DNA of 64,000 nucleotides, taken from the NCBI GenBank assembly GCA_022264855.1, contig JABYQU010000020.1, positions 124,001-188,000 of the forward strand, in the 5' to 3' direction. Source of the DNA: Lenzites betulinus. Its lineage: Eukaryota > Basidiomycota > Agaricomycetes > Polyporales > Polyporaceae. The number at the start of each line of letters is the position of its first letter. Position 1 is the stretch's first letter. The position numbers and the translations under genes are program-made. This document shows positions 12,777 to 26,629 of the stretch, in pieces. The notes under the pieces are model-generated. The model searched no databases and had not been told where the DNA came from. It saw only the letters and a list, made by a program, of their open reading frames with translations.

Positions 12777-14137
12777 ATGCGCATCTCACTCTCAATATCT
12801 GTCGTCTGTGCACTAGCCAGCATCCCGACGGCTCACGCCTGGGGTGCTGCTGGACACGAGATTGTTGCCACCATTGCCCAGATTCACCTTCCTAAGCCCG
12901 TCCTATCGCTGGTCTGCGACATTCTGCACCCCAAGTCGAACGCCTCCCCTTCCTCCTCTGAGGCGTACCCACCATGCCACCTTGCCCCCATAGCTGCCTG
13001 GGCCGACTCAATCCGCATGCGCCCCGAGTACCGCTACACCGCCCCCATGCACTACGTGAACGCCGTGGACGACGCCCCGCCGCACTCGTGTCCCTTCCCT
13101 GGGGAGCACGGCTGGCAAGGCCGCGAGTCCGGTAACATCCTCGCCGCGCTCGGGAACGTCACAGGCGTGCTCCGCGAGTTCGCCAAGGGCGAGCGCGCCG
13201 TCGGCGACGCCGAGGAGGCGCTCAAGTTCCTCGTGCACTGGATGGGCGACATGCACCAGCCGTTGCACATGAGCGGGCGCGAGAAGGGCGGGAACGGCGT
13301 CCGCGTCGCCTGGAACGGCCGCGTCACCAGTACGTCCCCCCCTGCGCCCCCGTCCTATAATTCCCGAAGTATGGAGACTCACCGTGCCTCGCACCAACCC
13401 ATGTAGACCTGCACAGCGTCTGGGACGGCCTGCTTATCGCCCAGGCGCTCCGTCTCACGCCCCAGAACTACACGCGCGCGCTCCCTGGGTCCGAGGGGAG
13501 GCTCGTCGAGCCGCACCTGCGCGGCGCGATCTACGACCCGTACATTCGCCGGATCATGCACGAAGGCCTCTCCGTTGGGGGACGCTTCGACGCCGAGAGC
13601 GACGGCTGGCTTGACTGCCCCGTGCCCGCCCACTCGCACGAGGACGTACAGACCCTCGACGCGAGCGGTGCGTTTGGGTACGCTATGAGCGTGCTCGCCC
13701 CGCGCGTGCAGGCGCTGCTCACGCTCGACCTACCTGCCGCGCTCGGGCTGACGACTCGTCCGGGTGCGGAGAAGCGCTGGGACGACGGCTCGGTGTGTCC
13801 GTATGCGTGGGCGCGGCCGATCCACGCGATGAACTGTGACGCAAGTCTACCGGTGTGGCCGCACGGGCTGGATGCTCCTGGGGATCACACGCTCGAGGGG
13901 TGGCAGGAGGTGCCGTACGACGTTGTGGATTTCCTGGATGCCAGCCTGGTGGAGGATGTCGAGGTGGAGGTGGGGGGACGGCCGCCGCGCCACCCGGAGT
14001 TGTTTGAGCTCGACACGCCGGAGTATGCGGGGCGGCTCGCCAGCGGGTGGGTCGTTGAGCGGTTGTTGGCGACGGCAGGGGTACGGCTTGCAGGTGTGCT
14101 GACGGACATCTTTGCGGATGTCGCGGGTGAGGTGTAG
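12777..14137 (+). CDS. Secreted S1/P1-type zinc nuclease
   Basis: A zinc-dependent single-strand nuclease that also acts as a 3'-nucleotidase, secreted for phosphate and nucleotide scavenging. The signal peptide (MRISLSISVVCALASIPTAHA) should be cut just before Trp-Gly. The new N-terminal Trp is a zinc ligand in this family. Other ligand motifs are present in order: GHEIVA, AAWADSIR, MHYVN, LVHWMGDMHQPLH and, just after the only intron, HSVWD. The intron starts with GTACGT at about 13332, and the join gives NLHSVWD in frame. The protein is about 428 residues, longer than P1, with a Val/Glu-rich C-terminal part after the conserved core. The second exon is high in GC. Confidence 0.92.
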
Positions 14138-15077
14138 GGTCAAATTTCTGGAAGCGATTTCGACTGGCTTAGGTGTTGCTTCACACAATTCTCAGCCGAA
14201 GGGCTTGTATATCTAGAGTCAATGTACCTGTCACATATATCATCATCATAGATTCATAATGCGGATTTCTGGACTATCAATACCTACAGCAGGGCGGGCG
14301 TCGGACTCACAGTGGTGTGGAACGGAGGTTGCGTGCAGTTACCTCTTGATCATCTCGTGCGGCTTATATCTAGCTCCATCTTCTGCCTTGCGGAGACGGA
14401 GAAGCTTCAGGTACTGCGACCTCGTGGCTTGGGGCATAGGGGAAGCTGCGAATGCGTTGCTATATATGCCATAGTTCTGAACTTCAGCTGTTCAGATACA
14501 AGAGCATAATTAGCGAAGATGAAGACCTTGCAAGCATGGAGGCTCCGAAACCGGGGATAGCAAAGGTGCCAATTTGAAGAACGTCATAACCGGAACTGAC
14601 AGAAATCACTTCACGCTCCGTTTTTTCTGTAGTCACTCTGACTAAGGCTTGTGGAACAGCTTGATTTAGGATGATATAGTCCTACATGATATGTCGTTGT
14701 CAATCACCGGGTTGTGTTTGTTTTTCTACTGACAAGTACTCATTCAACGCTATTGATGGCCAGGGATACCAAGACGGTGACGACAGCCTGCGATAGCTTC
14801 ATTTCACGCAATTTCATGCCGTTCTATGCATAACAGACGGATCTATCCATCGCCCAATGCGATGCAGAGCTCAAGGACGATGGAGAGTCGAATGGAGAGT
14901 ACACGAAGGCGTAATGGAGGGAGGGAGCGCCCGTGAGCAATACGCGATCACGTGGGATGGTTGACGCAGCGCACGCGAGAATATTAAAGCGCCGAGCCGG
15001 AGATCTCCCCGTTCTCCTTGTACCACGCCGATCTCCTCTTTCCTCTTTCCTTTCATCCTCCTCTCGACGTCTTTGGG
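14138..15077. other. Intergenic, no gene seen
   Basis: AT-richer spacer after the nuclease gene. The last ~80 bases before 15078 are CT-rich and look like the leader of the next gene. No RNA gene or repeat was recognised. Confidence 0.5.
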
Positions 15078-17433
15078 ATGCTGAAGAGACCGCGAGATGC
15101 GTTCGACACTCCAGACTCATCGTCCCCCCCGCTCCCTCCCAGCAAACGACGCTATGTCTCAGCATCTCTCCCCGGCTCCTCTCCCTCAACCTCCGGCCTC
15201 TCTACCCCCTACACGCTTCCCTATTACCGCTCGCCTTACTCGGAGTCCATCCCTCACGACTCACCATCGAATCCATTTGGACTGAATCGCACTCTTCGTG
15301 CGCTCACACTACCGCGCCCGTCCGGCTTCGGCAGCCACATCGTCCTCCGTATGCAGACGGTGGCCGATCCTTCTAGTCCGTTTGGCCTCCTCCGCCTACC
15401 TCCCGCAGATGCGCCATATCGGATCGTCCAAGTACCTCTGAACTACTCCTTCCGACATCTCCACATGCTTCTCTTATTCCTCTTTGCCAGCGACGCCCAC
15501 CTCCGTGTGCGTCGTCGGAAGCGCGTCGCCAATCATACGCTCCGCGGACGAACAGAACCGGCGGCTTCACGGAAACCGACGGTGCCCACGAGGCCCTCCA
15601 TCGAATTTCCTCCTGAGGGAGACGGCCACTTCTTCGAGGTCCTCGAAAACGTCCGGCTCTACAGCACGTATCGTCCTGGAGTTGTCAAGCCGGGGACAGG
15701 GCAGCTCGTCACCAAACTATCGAGCGCGCGCGAGCGCAAGCTCTTTCCCGACGATCCCAAACCAACGGGCAAGGACGGGGACGTTTTTGGGAGGCCGCTT
15801 GGTGAGTTGCCTGCGGGAACTGGCGGTGCAGGCCACGAGAACGACCCCGGGTGGGATTGGGAGGCCGAGGACGACTTCACTCTTTCGAACGTCTACACGA
15901 ACGGGCCGAGCCTAAAGAAAGCCATCGTCTACGTATGTCCCCCCTCTCAGGCGCTGTATGCGCATCGTTGCTCACAGACCCGCCCAGCACCATACTCCCT
16001 CTGCCTCCATCCACATCACCGTGAGCAACACACGCTTCGCCACCCGCAAGGGCGTCGGCAACGCGCCCTTCGTCTTGGCCGCGCACGGCAGCACCCGGGG
16101 CGCGGTGCGCATCGCAAACGTCGCGCGATACCCTCCCATTCCATCTCCTCCCGCCTCCACCTCCAAGCGGAAGTCCAAGAAAGGCACGCAGCTCGCCACG
16201 CCGTCTGGCTCCAGCGACTCGCACCACTCCGCCGACTGGGACAGCTCCTCCGGTACCGACGCAGACGCGCCACGGCCGCCCGTCGACGACGGCGTGGAAG
16301 TGCCCGACCTCGGCCCGCACGAGGACGCAGACGAGCCCGCGCTGGAGCGCTGGAACGCGCATGGGGCGTTCGAGCGGTTCCTCCGACGCGAGGCCGGGCG
16401 CGAGCGCGCTATGCGTCGGCCGCCCCAGCCTGCAGATGGCGAGGGAAAGGCGTCGTCCTCTTCCTCGGCGGCGGCGGACGTGTTCCCGCCGGTGCGCGCC
16501 GTGCACACGGGGAGGGCCGCGCGCGCGGTGGACGGCGAGCTCCCGGGGTCGTCGCCCCTCGCGCCACGGAGCGGGTACCGGTACGGGCACAGGCAATATC
16601 CACGCGCGGGCCTCGACGAAGACGAGGAGGACGCGGAGGCACTGCTCCCGCCCTCGAGCCCGAGCACGCTCCCGATCGAGATCCCGTCGGACGGCGAAGC
16701 GCTGTGGACGGACACGGATGGCGAGGGGTCGGAGAGGTCGGCGAGGGAGAATATGCGTTACATGATCGAGCTCCCGCTGCTGACGCCGTTTCCCGCGCAC
16801 CCGTCGCTGCAGAGGCGTGTACGGCGTGCATCGGAGCATATGGCGCGCTGGGTGACGAAGGGGCTCAAGATGATGGATGTGGACGAGGAGCAAGCGGAAG
16901 CGAGCACGGGCGGCGCTGCGGACGGGACCAAGGGCAAGGTTGCAGAGGGAGGAAAGAAGAGCACCAGCGTTGACAAGCAGAAAGAGAAGGCCACGGAGAA
17001 AGCGAAAGCGGGCGGCAAGAGCGCGAAGGAGGCAAGGACGAAGGAGAAGGAGGACGCTGCTGCTCTCGCCGCCGCCGCCGCGATCCTTGTACCCGCACCC
17101 GCGAAACTACCCGCACGTCGCGGGCGCAAGTTTGACTACGACAGCGAGCTGGACCGCGGGAGCCCCGTGAAGGCCGAGCTGAAGCGCAAGGCCCGCGCCG
17201 CGATCCCGCCGCCTCCGCCGCGCGTTCCCCCGCCTCCCCCCGCACCCGCGCCGCAGGTGGCGGTGAAGTCGAACTCCGGGTCCGGGTCGCAGGAGAGCGA
17301 GGACGGTGGGGGTTCGGAGGAGAGCGTGGAGTCAATTGAGGTGGACGGTTTCTTGATGGGGGCCCCGCCGTGGTTGCGCATGAAGGGGCCGAAGAGCGAC
17401 GGGAGCGGGTGGGGCTCTGAGGAGGAGGTTTGA
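15078..17433 (+). CDS. 766-residue protein of unknown function, possible pRiA4b Orf3-like core
   Basis: I cannot name this protein. Two exons (15078-15932 and 15988-17433) join in frame through a GTATGT..CAG intron, giving 766 residues. The N-terminal 80 residues are Ser/Pro-rich with a basic SKRRY patch. The middle has a more ordered section: YRIVQVPLNYSFRHLHMLL, then GHFFEVLENVRLYS, then WDWEAEDDFTLSNVY. That order weakly recalls the plasmid pRiA4b Orf3-like domain found in some basidiomycete proteins. The last 400 residues look disordered: acidic blocks, a Lys/Glu-rich stretch, polyproline (PPPPPRVPPPPP) and a Ser/Glu tail. This suggests a nuclear or scaffold role, which is inference only. 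The second exon is very GC-rich, so long spurious frames lie opposite it. The start at 15078 follows a CT-rich leader; an in-frame ATG at 15018 is possible. Confidence 0.6.
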
Positions 17434-17762
17434 GTGTGATTGGGGGTGTTTTGTTCACGGGTTGGATCGGTGTATGGAGGATCCGGGAGGATCGAGAGGA
17501 TTTGTCAATGGGACTGAACGCCAACCGTAGTATTACTGTGAATAATTGTAGCTATAGCATCGTCGAAATTTAACTCTTACATCGCACACATTGCAGTGAT
17601 AACTCTTGCAACAGACGTGTATAGAGTGAGATCCAGGCAAGGATAGAATACATTGAGTTCTAGTAGCAGAGTAGCACGACATCGACAGCGCTGCGACAGT
17701 ATTGGTTACATTGGACACATGGCGACAAAACGTACAAATCCGGAACACTTCGCCAAGGGCAC
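17434..17762. other. Short convergent intergenic region
   Basis: This lies between the 3' ends of two convergent genes. AT-rich; nothing coding is seen. Confidence 0.5.
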
Positions 17763-19201
17763 TCAACCGATGGACATAGCGGTGTCGACGGCGTCGGCTA
17801 CGCCCACACCTGGGGTACTGAGGCGCGACGAGAAGATGACATCCTTGAGCACCTGCGCGATGAGTCCGTGCTGTGCTTCGGTGGCGATCTTCTCACTGTG
17901 AAGCGAGTGGCGTTAAGAATGGCCGGTCTTCGTAGTTTATAATGCTATCAGACTAACCTGTCCTTGACTGCCTTGGCGAGTGCAGACTCTTCTTTCTTCT
18001 TATCATCCTTGTTCTGGAGTTTCGGTGAGTGTCAGATATATGTAACGAAATGGGGAACCACCGTACCTTGACGATGATCTTCTCGTCGATTAGGACCGGC
18101 AGTGGCGCGCGTGTAGCAGGTATTGAGGTTTGCGACTTGCTGAGCTTCTGGTGCAAGTCTGCGAGCTGAGACGCTGCGTACGCTCGGTTCTGCAAAAACG
18201 ATCAGCCACAGGACCTTACGGATTCTCATAACGCCGTACATACCGAAATAAGTGCACTCTGGCTGAGCGTGTTCACCCAGTACTTATTCCACAGCAGCCC
18301 AAGCAACTCCGAGTCGAGCGACGACTTGAAGATCTGCACCTCGATCGGGTAGTACTGGTTCGCGTGCACACCAAAGTCCTCGATCTTGCTCAGCGGGATG
18401 CTCTGGTACTCGCTGCTGCCCGCGTCCGGTGGCGTGTAGCCCTCCGGGTAGGTGCGGAACGCGCCGATGTCGACCTTGCCGGCGGAGATGGTGCGGTTCG
18501 GGTCGATGACGACCGCGACGAACGGGTCCTGGAACTTCTGGTTCTGCATCTGCGTGTTTACGTCGATGCCGGACAGCCAGCAGCCGTACCCGGGGTGCGA
18601 GTGGTACCACCCGATCGCGTTTTCTAGCCGTGATACCTGTATAACGTGAGTATTGTCGTTAGAGACAGCGGGATGGGAGGGGCGTACTTGTTCACTGCCT
18701 TGAACGTATTGGACCATGTACTCGTTCGCCTCGTTCGCTGCGTTCACGCGGGTCTCTGTTCCTTGTACGGGAAGCGCAAACGAGTCGATAATGACAAGGG
18801 CGTTTCCAATGACTTTCCCTTGCATGATACCCATGATCTCGTATGGCACACCCGATCGTGCATGAATGGCCTGGGGAGGTATTAGGGTATTAGGACATGC
18901 ATTTTAACAGCAGGAGAAGTGGGTGTGCACCATCTTGATGAGTGCCACAGCCGAGATCTTGCACACTTTGAAGTAATGCGGGCTACAAGGCGAGTTCTCC
19001 CGTTCAGCCCCCTCGTCCTTTCTCTGGTACAGACACTCTCATGGCGCGTACTCACTCGCGTGCCCAGGGCTTCTCGGCATTTATCCTCCTGTTCTCTACG
19101 GGATCATATTTGAAGATCTCGTCCTGCGCGCTGAGCTCTTTGATCTCATTTTCGAGCGAGAACGTCTTCAGCGCGATGTTGGAGGATGAGGAGGATGCCA
19201 T
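17763..19201 (-). CDS. CSN5: COP9 signalosome subunit 5, the deneddylase
   Basis: CSN5 (Rri1/Jab1) is the zinc metalloprotease of the COP9 signalosome and removes Nedd8 from cullins, so it controls cullin-RING ubiquitin ligases in nucleus and cytosol. The start is [19 protein letters not shown] at 19199-19201. The MPN+ core includes [11 protein letters not shown] and the complete JAMM motif, EIMG plus [15 protein letters not shown], with both His, the Ser and the Asp. Further family segments are [26 protein letters not shown] and the C-terminal [11 protein letters not shown]. The stop is at 17763-17765 after AMSIG. Five or more introns are present. The gene is divergent from an oxidoreductase-like-domain gene, so the ~500 bases between them may serve both. 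Length is normal. Confidence 0.95.
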
Positions 19202-19701
19202 GGCTGCTGCCGCCACTGAGATTACAATTCCAAGACAGGCTCCTACCCACCGTTAGTTCGATTTGGGGAGGGGCGGCTTCAGGTGGGAGGGGACCAGCTC
19301 AATCGAGGAGGTGTAAGGCAGAGTTCAATGAAGTCGTAATAGATCAGGCCTTACATCCGAGTAGCAGATCACGTGCTAAGTCCTATTAAACGAAACTCGC
19401 CCACTGAGAGTAGAGGTGTTAAAGTTGGCTATAGCATCAAGCACATGCTCTACTTCTCGGATATAACTCGACTACACTTGATTTTACCTCTTCCCCTCCC
19501 ACTTGAGATCGCCCCTCTACTCGAACTGACGGTGGGTACTAGGAGCCTGGGTCCAAGACTGAAAGCTGCATGCGGAAGCCGCATATCACATCCGTGGGAA
19601 CAACCTTCCCGTTATGTGTACACGCTCGCAAGGTCAGCGGAATTCGCACCCGCTCACTCATCCTGAGCTTGAGCGCGTCCTCGACATGCTCGACGCCGTG
19701 A
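19202..19701. other. Shared divergent promoter region
   Basis: A 500-base space between two divergent genes, CSN5 leftward and the oxidoreductase-like protein rightward. It must hold both promoters. No clear TATA box or other gene is seen. Confidence 0.5.
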
Positions 19702-20667
19702 ATGTCCGTCCAACGTCTCTCGCGCCCCTTCGCGCAACAGCGGAATCAGATACAATATCACCTACGATGCTCTACCCTTCGTGACACCTCTGCACGCTTT
19801 CTAGCTACCGCTGGGCCACTACACGAACCCGAGGCCCCGGCCGACGCTCCCGCGGTCGACCCTCAGCAACTCTCCCAGCTGAAGAGACCCACTCGCGGTG
19901 GCCAAGACTTGTCGAAACGACACGAACGTCTCGCGCGCTCATTGCGGGGCAAGACGGTGTACGGTCGTGAGATACTCGACCTGACGGGGCAGCACACCTC
20001 GCAGCAGGACGACGTGCTCTATACTTCGACGGAGGACACGCGCGAGGCGAGCACGCATGTAGGGCAGAAGACACAGAGGATATTCAAGGGATACGTGATC
20101 CCTAGCCCACCCAAACCGCCCGCAGAAGACGGTCAGTCTCTGTTTTCTCTTGAACGTTCGCGTTCCGAGTTCTGAAGGGTATTATATCAGAATGCTGTAT
20201 GTCGGGATGCGCAGTATGCGTGTACGACCTTTACGACGAGGCGCGACAAGACTACATGCAAGCTCTTGATAAGCTCCGAGCAAATCTTGCCCAAATGGGT
20301 GTGTCCGAGGACGAGTGGCCTTCCGACATCAAGCGCAAAGACCGCTCCTCCGAGCCTCCCAAACGGTCCGACGTGATACTCAGCGCTTTCGAGCAGTTCG
20401 AGCTAGCGCTCAAGCAGAAGAAGGAACGTGAGCGGCAGCCCCTTTCAGGTCCCACGGATGGCGGAGGATCAGGCGGGGTAGATATCGCGCATAGCGAGGG
20501 TCAGTATACCACCAGCTGAGATGAGCATGGTCTGGGGATTCTAATGCAGACGAACGTGTGCGACGTGTGCAGCTGCCTTGGTTTCGCGCAGACGGCCACC
20601 GAAGCGCAAGCCAGGGCTCGACGAATTCTACGAAGGGGTTCGTTGGGTTCTCTTTAGCAATCGGTGA
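19702..20667 (+). CDS. Oxidoreductase-like-domain protein, probably mitochondrial
   Basis: This carries the small cysteine-rich oxidoreductase-like N-terminal domain (OXLD1/YPL107W type), whose function is not established; homologues are mitochondrial. The N-terminus is basic, lacks acidic residues and is rich in Arg, Ser and Gln (MSVQRLSRPFAQQRNQ), as expected of a mitochondrial presequence. The hallmark ECCMSGCAVCVYDLYDE comes right after an intron whose removal makes the first Glu. A helical charged segment follows (SAFEQFELALKQKK), then a last exon that I place after the acceptor near 20571. It reads RPPKRKPGLDEFYEGVRW and ends at TGA 20665-20667. The last intron fits by phase, but the exact donor should be confirmed. 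Total length is about 270 residues. Confidence 0.8.
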
Positions 20668-21094
20668 CGAGGTAAATTCGCGTTTTCTTTCATGCCTGCC
20701 AGAATACATTTTGATACACTCCGCAGATTACAACACAGTATATCAATATGTTCCAACAATGATACCTGGGTGCTTTGCGCTGACGTTTGGTCTCACCGAC
20801 GACTGTGTGTGCGCCCGAAACCCTGCGAGATGTGGGTACAACACTCCACACACGGGTGCAGTGGCACAGACACCGTTTCCCAAGCCAATTCGCCACTTGT
20901 CTATTTCCTTACCTGAATCAACCACACACAGAACTTACGCGTCATGGGGCAGGCTGGAGACAACCTTCGATGCCCGATGTTTCTCCGCCATATGGGTAGT
21001 AAGCGGTATAAAAGGAGCGAGGAAGGGGATGCGAGGCTAGCGTCTTCAACTTTGGCTCCTAGCAGTTGCGGTTTGTAGCCATTCACAGTCCGCA
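20668..21094. other. Intergenic with beta-glucosidase promoter
   Basis: No gene is supported. The right end holds a good TATA box, listed separately. Confidence 0.5.
21007..21015 (+). promoter_or_regulatory. TATA box of the GH1 gene
   Basis: TATAAAAGG, 80 bases before the GH1 start codon at 21095; spacing is normal for a basidiomycete core promoter with a short leader. Confidence 0.7.
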
Positions 21095-23473
<2,379 letters not shown>

Positions 23474-23870
23474 CAATGCTCACGCCGGATCGAGTGCTTT
23501 GAAGTGGAGGCGCGAGGGACCACGATGCCGATGTCAAACTGTATACTCTGTATATATATCATGCCTGTCAGATCGAAGCTACGTGCCACGTTCAAGGGCG
23601 TCGCCGCAAAGCCGGCGGTTCCGTTAGCGAATAGTACTATCCTTGACTCCCGCTTCCGGGACCGAGCTCGATCTCGGTGTACTCAAGAACGATCAGACGA
23701 TGTCTCTTACTCTCACCCCCACCCCCACGATCCAGATTCCACAGGCATTCCGAAGTGTCGGTATACAACTCTAGAACTCGCTCAATACACAGTGAGTGCT
23801 AGCAGATTGCGACCAGCTAGCGTATCATGACCACTCAGTCACATCCGTCGATACGTGCAGCACCCTACCC
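23474..23870. other. Intergenic: GH1 3' side and ABC-F leader
   Basis: No separate gene is seen. The ABC-F reading frame is open upstream to an in-frame ATG at 23796, but the codons between 23796 and 23871 do not resemble the protein family. Confidence 0.5.
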
Positions 23871-25934
23871 ATGTCCTCCGCCCGCAAAACAGTATCGAAA
23901 CGCCAGGCCACCAATGCTACAGGCTCTGAGAGCGGCGGGGGAGGCGGCAGTGGGGCCACCCCCATAGTCGCGACCTCCCAAGTCTCGCGCTTCCACACCG
24001 AAACGCTCACCACACTCTCGAACGACATCGACCTCAAGGACGTGAACATCAGCATCGGGCAACGCACGCTCCTCGCCGGCGCGAACCTGCGCCTCTTCCG
24101 CGGCGTGCACTACGGACTCGTCGGGCAGAACGGCGTCGGTAAGTCCACGCTGCTCAAGGTGCTCGGGTACAAGCTCCTCGCCGGCTTCCCGTCGAACGTC
24201 CGCGTGCTGTACGTGGAGCAGCTCGAGGGCGCGGACATGGCGCGCCCCGTCGTGAGCGTCGTCATGGACGCGGATCGCGCGGCGGCGCGCGCCCGGAGGG
24301 AGCTCAAGCTCGTGCAGGGCGCGTTGGAGGGCGACGATCCGGCGGAGGTGGCGAACATCATGCGAGAGGTGAAGATGGACCGGCTCAAGGACGACCTGGA
24401 GGCCGCGGACAAGATCGCGCTGGAACGGAGCGGTGCGCGCGGCGCCGACGCTAGGAAGAAGCTCATCGAGCAGGAGAGACGCATGGCGGAGGCGAAGGCC
24501 GCGAACGACGAGCCTTTGTCGAAGCAGGAGATCACCCGCGCGTCGGCGGAGGCGCAGGAGCTGCTGACGGAGCTCTTCGCGTCGATGGACCTGTACGGGG
24601 AGGAGGCCGCGGAGGCCAAGGCGAGGAGCATCCTCAAGGGCTTGCGCTTCCCGCCGGCATGGCAAGATCGTCCGTTAGGGGAGCTGTCGGGTGGGTGGCG
24701 CATCCGCGTCGCACTTGCCTCTGCGCTGCACATCGAGCCGGACATTTTGCTTCTTGACGAGCCGACGAACCACCTCGACCTGCCTGCGATCATCTGGCTC
24801 CAGGACTACCTCTACCAGCTGTCAGATACCACCATTGTCACCGTCTCTCACGACCGCGCTTTTTTGAACGCCATTGCCGATGAGATTGTCGTCTTCAAGA
24901 ACCAGACACTTACCTACCACACGGGCAACTTCGACGAGTACCTAGAGAACACCGAGGAGAAGCGCAAATACAAGGAGAAGATGGCAGAGGCGCTCGACCG
25001 GAAGAAAGCCGCGGCGGAGAAGGCAGTCCAGGTATCGATGTCGCAGGCGCGGAAAGCGGGAGACGACAAGAAGATGTCCCAGGCGGCGTCCAAGCAGAGG
25101 AAGCTGGAGAGGATGGGGATGGAGGTGAACGAGAAGGGCCACCGCTTCAAGCTGAACCGTGACCGCGCCGGCTTCTTCCTAAGCACCCGAGACGATGTGG
25201 ACGTAGAGAAAGCCGAGCAGGCTCCGACGTGGAGCATTCCCGACCCTACTCCCCTTCGCCAAGCCGGAGCCATCATCGAAGTCGACAACGTTTCGCTGGG
25301 CTACGGTAGGAAGCAGCCTCTGCTCGTGGAAGATGTCACGCTCAACATCGACCAAAACGCACGCATCGCCATCGTGGGGGCCAACGGTAGTGGCAAGACA
25401 ACCCTGGTCAAGGCTCTCGTCGGCGACCTCGCTCCCCTGAAAGGCAAGATCACTAGGCACCTCACAGCGAAAATCGGGTACTTCACCCAACACCACGTCG
25501 ATGAGCTACACCAGTACCCTGTCGAAACCTCTGCCCTGTCCCTCTTACTGGAGAGGGACCCGGAGCATCGCGAACAAGAGTGCTTCGCTCACCTTGGCAA
25601 GTACGGCATCAAAGGGTCGATTGCACTTCAACCCCTGCGATCGCTCAGCGGAGGCCAGATGGTCCGTGTCGCGTTCGCCCTCAGCACGTTTGGATCGTCG
25701 CCGCATCTTCTCATCCTGGACGAGCCGACTAACCACCTCGACTATCTGACGACGGAGGCTTTGATCATGGCTCTTAAGGAGTTTGCTGGGGCGGTCGTCA
25801 TCGTCTCACACGACCAGTTCTTCGTGTCCGAGGTGGCTGAACAGGTGTACGCGGTGCGGAAGAAAAAGTTCGAGCTTCTTGAGGGCGGTATGGAGGAGTA
25901 TGTGAAGATCTGTCGGAAAGGACGAACGAGATGA
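23871..25934 (+). CDS. ABC-F family ATPase, intronless
   Basis: A soluble twin-ATPase of the ABC-F class, without membrane helices; eukaryotic members act in translation control or ribosome assembly. The protein has 687 residues from MSSARKTVSKRQ. Cassette 1 has Walker A GQNGVGKST, signature LSGGW and Walker B LLLDEPTNHLD, with TVSHDR after it. A charged coiled linker follows. Cassette 2 has GANGSGKTT, LSGGQ and LILDEPTNHLD, then VSHDQFF. Both sites look complete. The N-terminus has a Gly/Ser-rich segment. It resembles ABCF-type factors such as Gcn20 or Arb1, but I cannot assign a specific orthologue. It is the only long gene here with no intron, which is discussed as a finding. A longer start at 23796 is possible but less likely. 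Confidence 0.9.
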   Translation: MSSARKTVSKRQATNATGSESGGGGGSGATPIVATSQVSRFHTETLTTLSNDIDLKDVNISIGQRTLLAGANLRLFRGVHYGLVGQNGVGKSTLLKVLGYKLLAGFPSNVRVLYVEQLEGADMARPVVSVVMDADRAAARARRELKLVQGALEGDDPAEVANIMREVKMDRLKDDLEAADKIALERSGARGADARKKLIEQERRMAEAKAANDEPLSKQEITRASAEAQELLTELFASMDLYGEEAAEAKARSILKGLRFPPAWQDRPLGELSGGWRIRVALASALHIEPDILLLDEPTNHLDLPAIIWLQDYLYQLSDTTIVTVSHDRAFLNAIADEIVVFKNQTLTYHTGNFDEYLENTEEKRKYKEKMAEALDRKKAAAEKAVQVSMSQARKAGDDKKMSQAASKQRKLERMGMEVNEKGHRFKLNRDRAGFFLSTRDDVDVEKAEQAPTWSIPDPTPLRQAGAIIEVDNVSLGYGRKQPLLVEDVTLNIDQNARIAIVGANGSGKTTLVKALVGDLAPLKGKITRHLTAKIGYFTQHHVDELHQYPVETSALSLLLERDPEHREQECFAHLGKYGIKGSIALQPLRSLSGGQMVRVAFALSTFGSSPHLLILDEPTNHLDYLTTEALIMALKEFAGAVVIVSHDQFFVSEVAEQVYAVRKKKFELLEGGMEEYVKICRKGRTR

Positions 25935-26629
25935 GGTAGAAGCAAGAGGTTTGATTGTACTTGTACGTTTGTTTGATCAGCGCATATATTGAACACATGG
26001 ATAGTGATGTGGATGCATGTCGAGGACAATACCAGGTAGCGCACCATCACGATCCAGTACACTCCGGTGATTCAGGCAGACCTCGGTTGAGAGCAACTCC
26101 GTCTAGCATCCCATGCATGACAAACACGACCATGGCAGGAGGCCGAGTTGCTCAAACGGATGCAGTGTTACGGGGATCGTGGACGATGTTGGAGCATTCG
26201 CGCCAGTTATGGAAGCTGATTGATATGCTTAGACAGCCAGTATATCCCGTCTGTAGGCTAGAGCTGCAGCAGAACTCCGAGTGAGTAGGAATACCATCGT
26301 AGATGGGGACAAGACGTTAACGTTACAAGCGCTATATGGACTAGGAACAGGCGCCTACTTTGAATGTCCGACAAAGTCAGCAAACCCTATTGCCACTACG
26401 CCTGAGAGATCGCAAAGTATCGAGGCCGCCAGCGACAACGCCATCGACAACACAAGGGTAAGCCGGTCTATCACTCAAAGTGAGTCATTGTCGTCCTGGG
26501 ATGTCTATCCGGCCGTCTATGCAGCTTTTCCACGGCGAAACTATGCAGGAGCAACTGGCTACGACGCTGGATGGAACCCTTGCTCTCCGGATGAAGGATG
26601 GCTTACTTATACTGGAACCATGCTCCTAG
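25935..26629. other. Intergenic before eL20
   Basis: An open frame runs from about 26281 into the eL20 region in another frame, but it has no motif. A short 5' exon of the eL20 gene could lie here. Nothing else is seen. Confidence 0.45.

Noticed and set aside
15877..16893. 338-codon open frame on the reverse strand
   Set aside because: It is an Arg/His-rich shadow opposite the GC-rich exon of the 766-residue protein; long antisense frames are expected in such DNA.
24110..24793. Long reverse-strand frames opposite the ABC-F gene
   Set aside because: Ser/Ala/Arg-rich complements of conserved ATPase codons, with no independent evidence.
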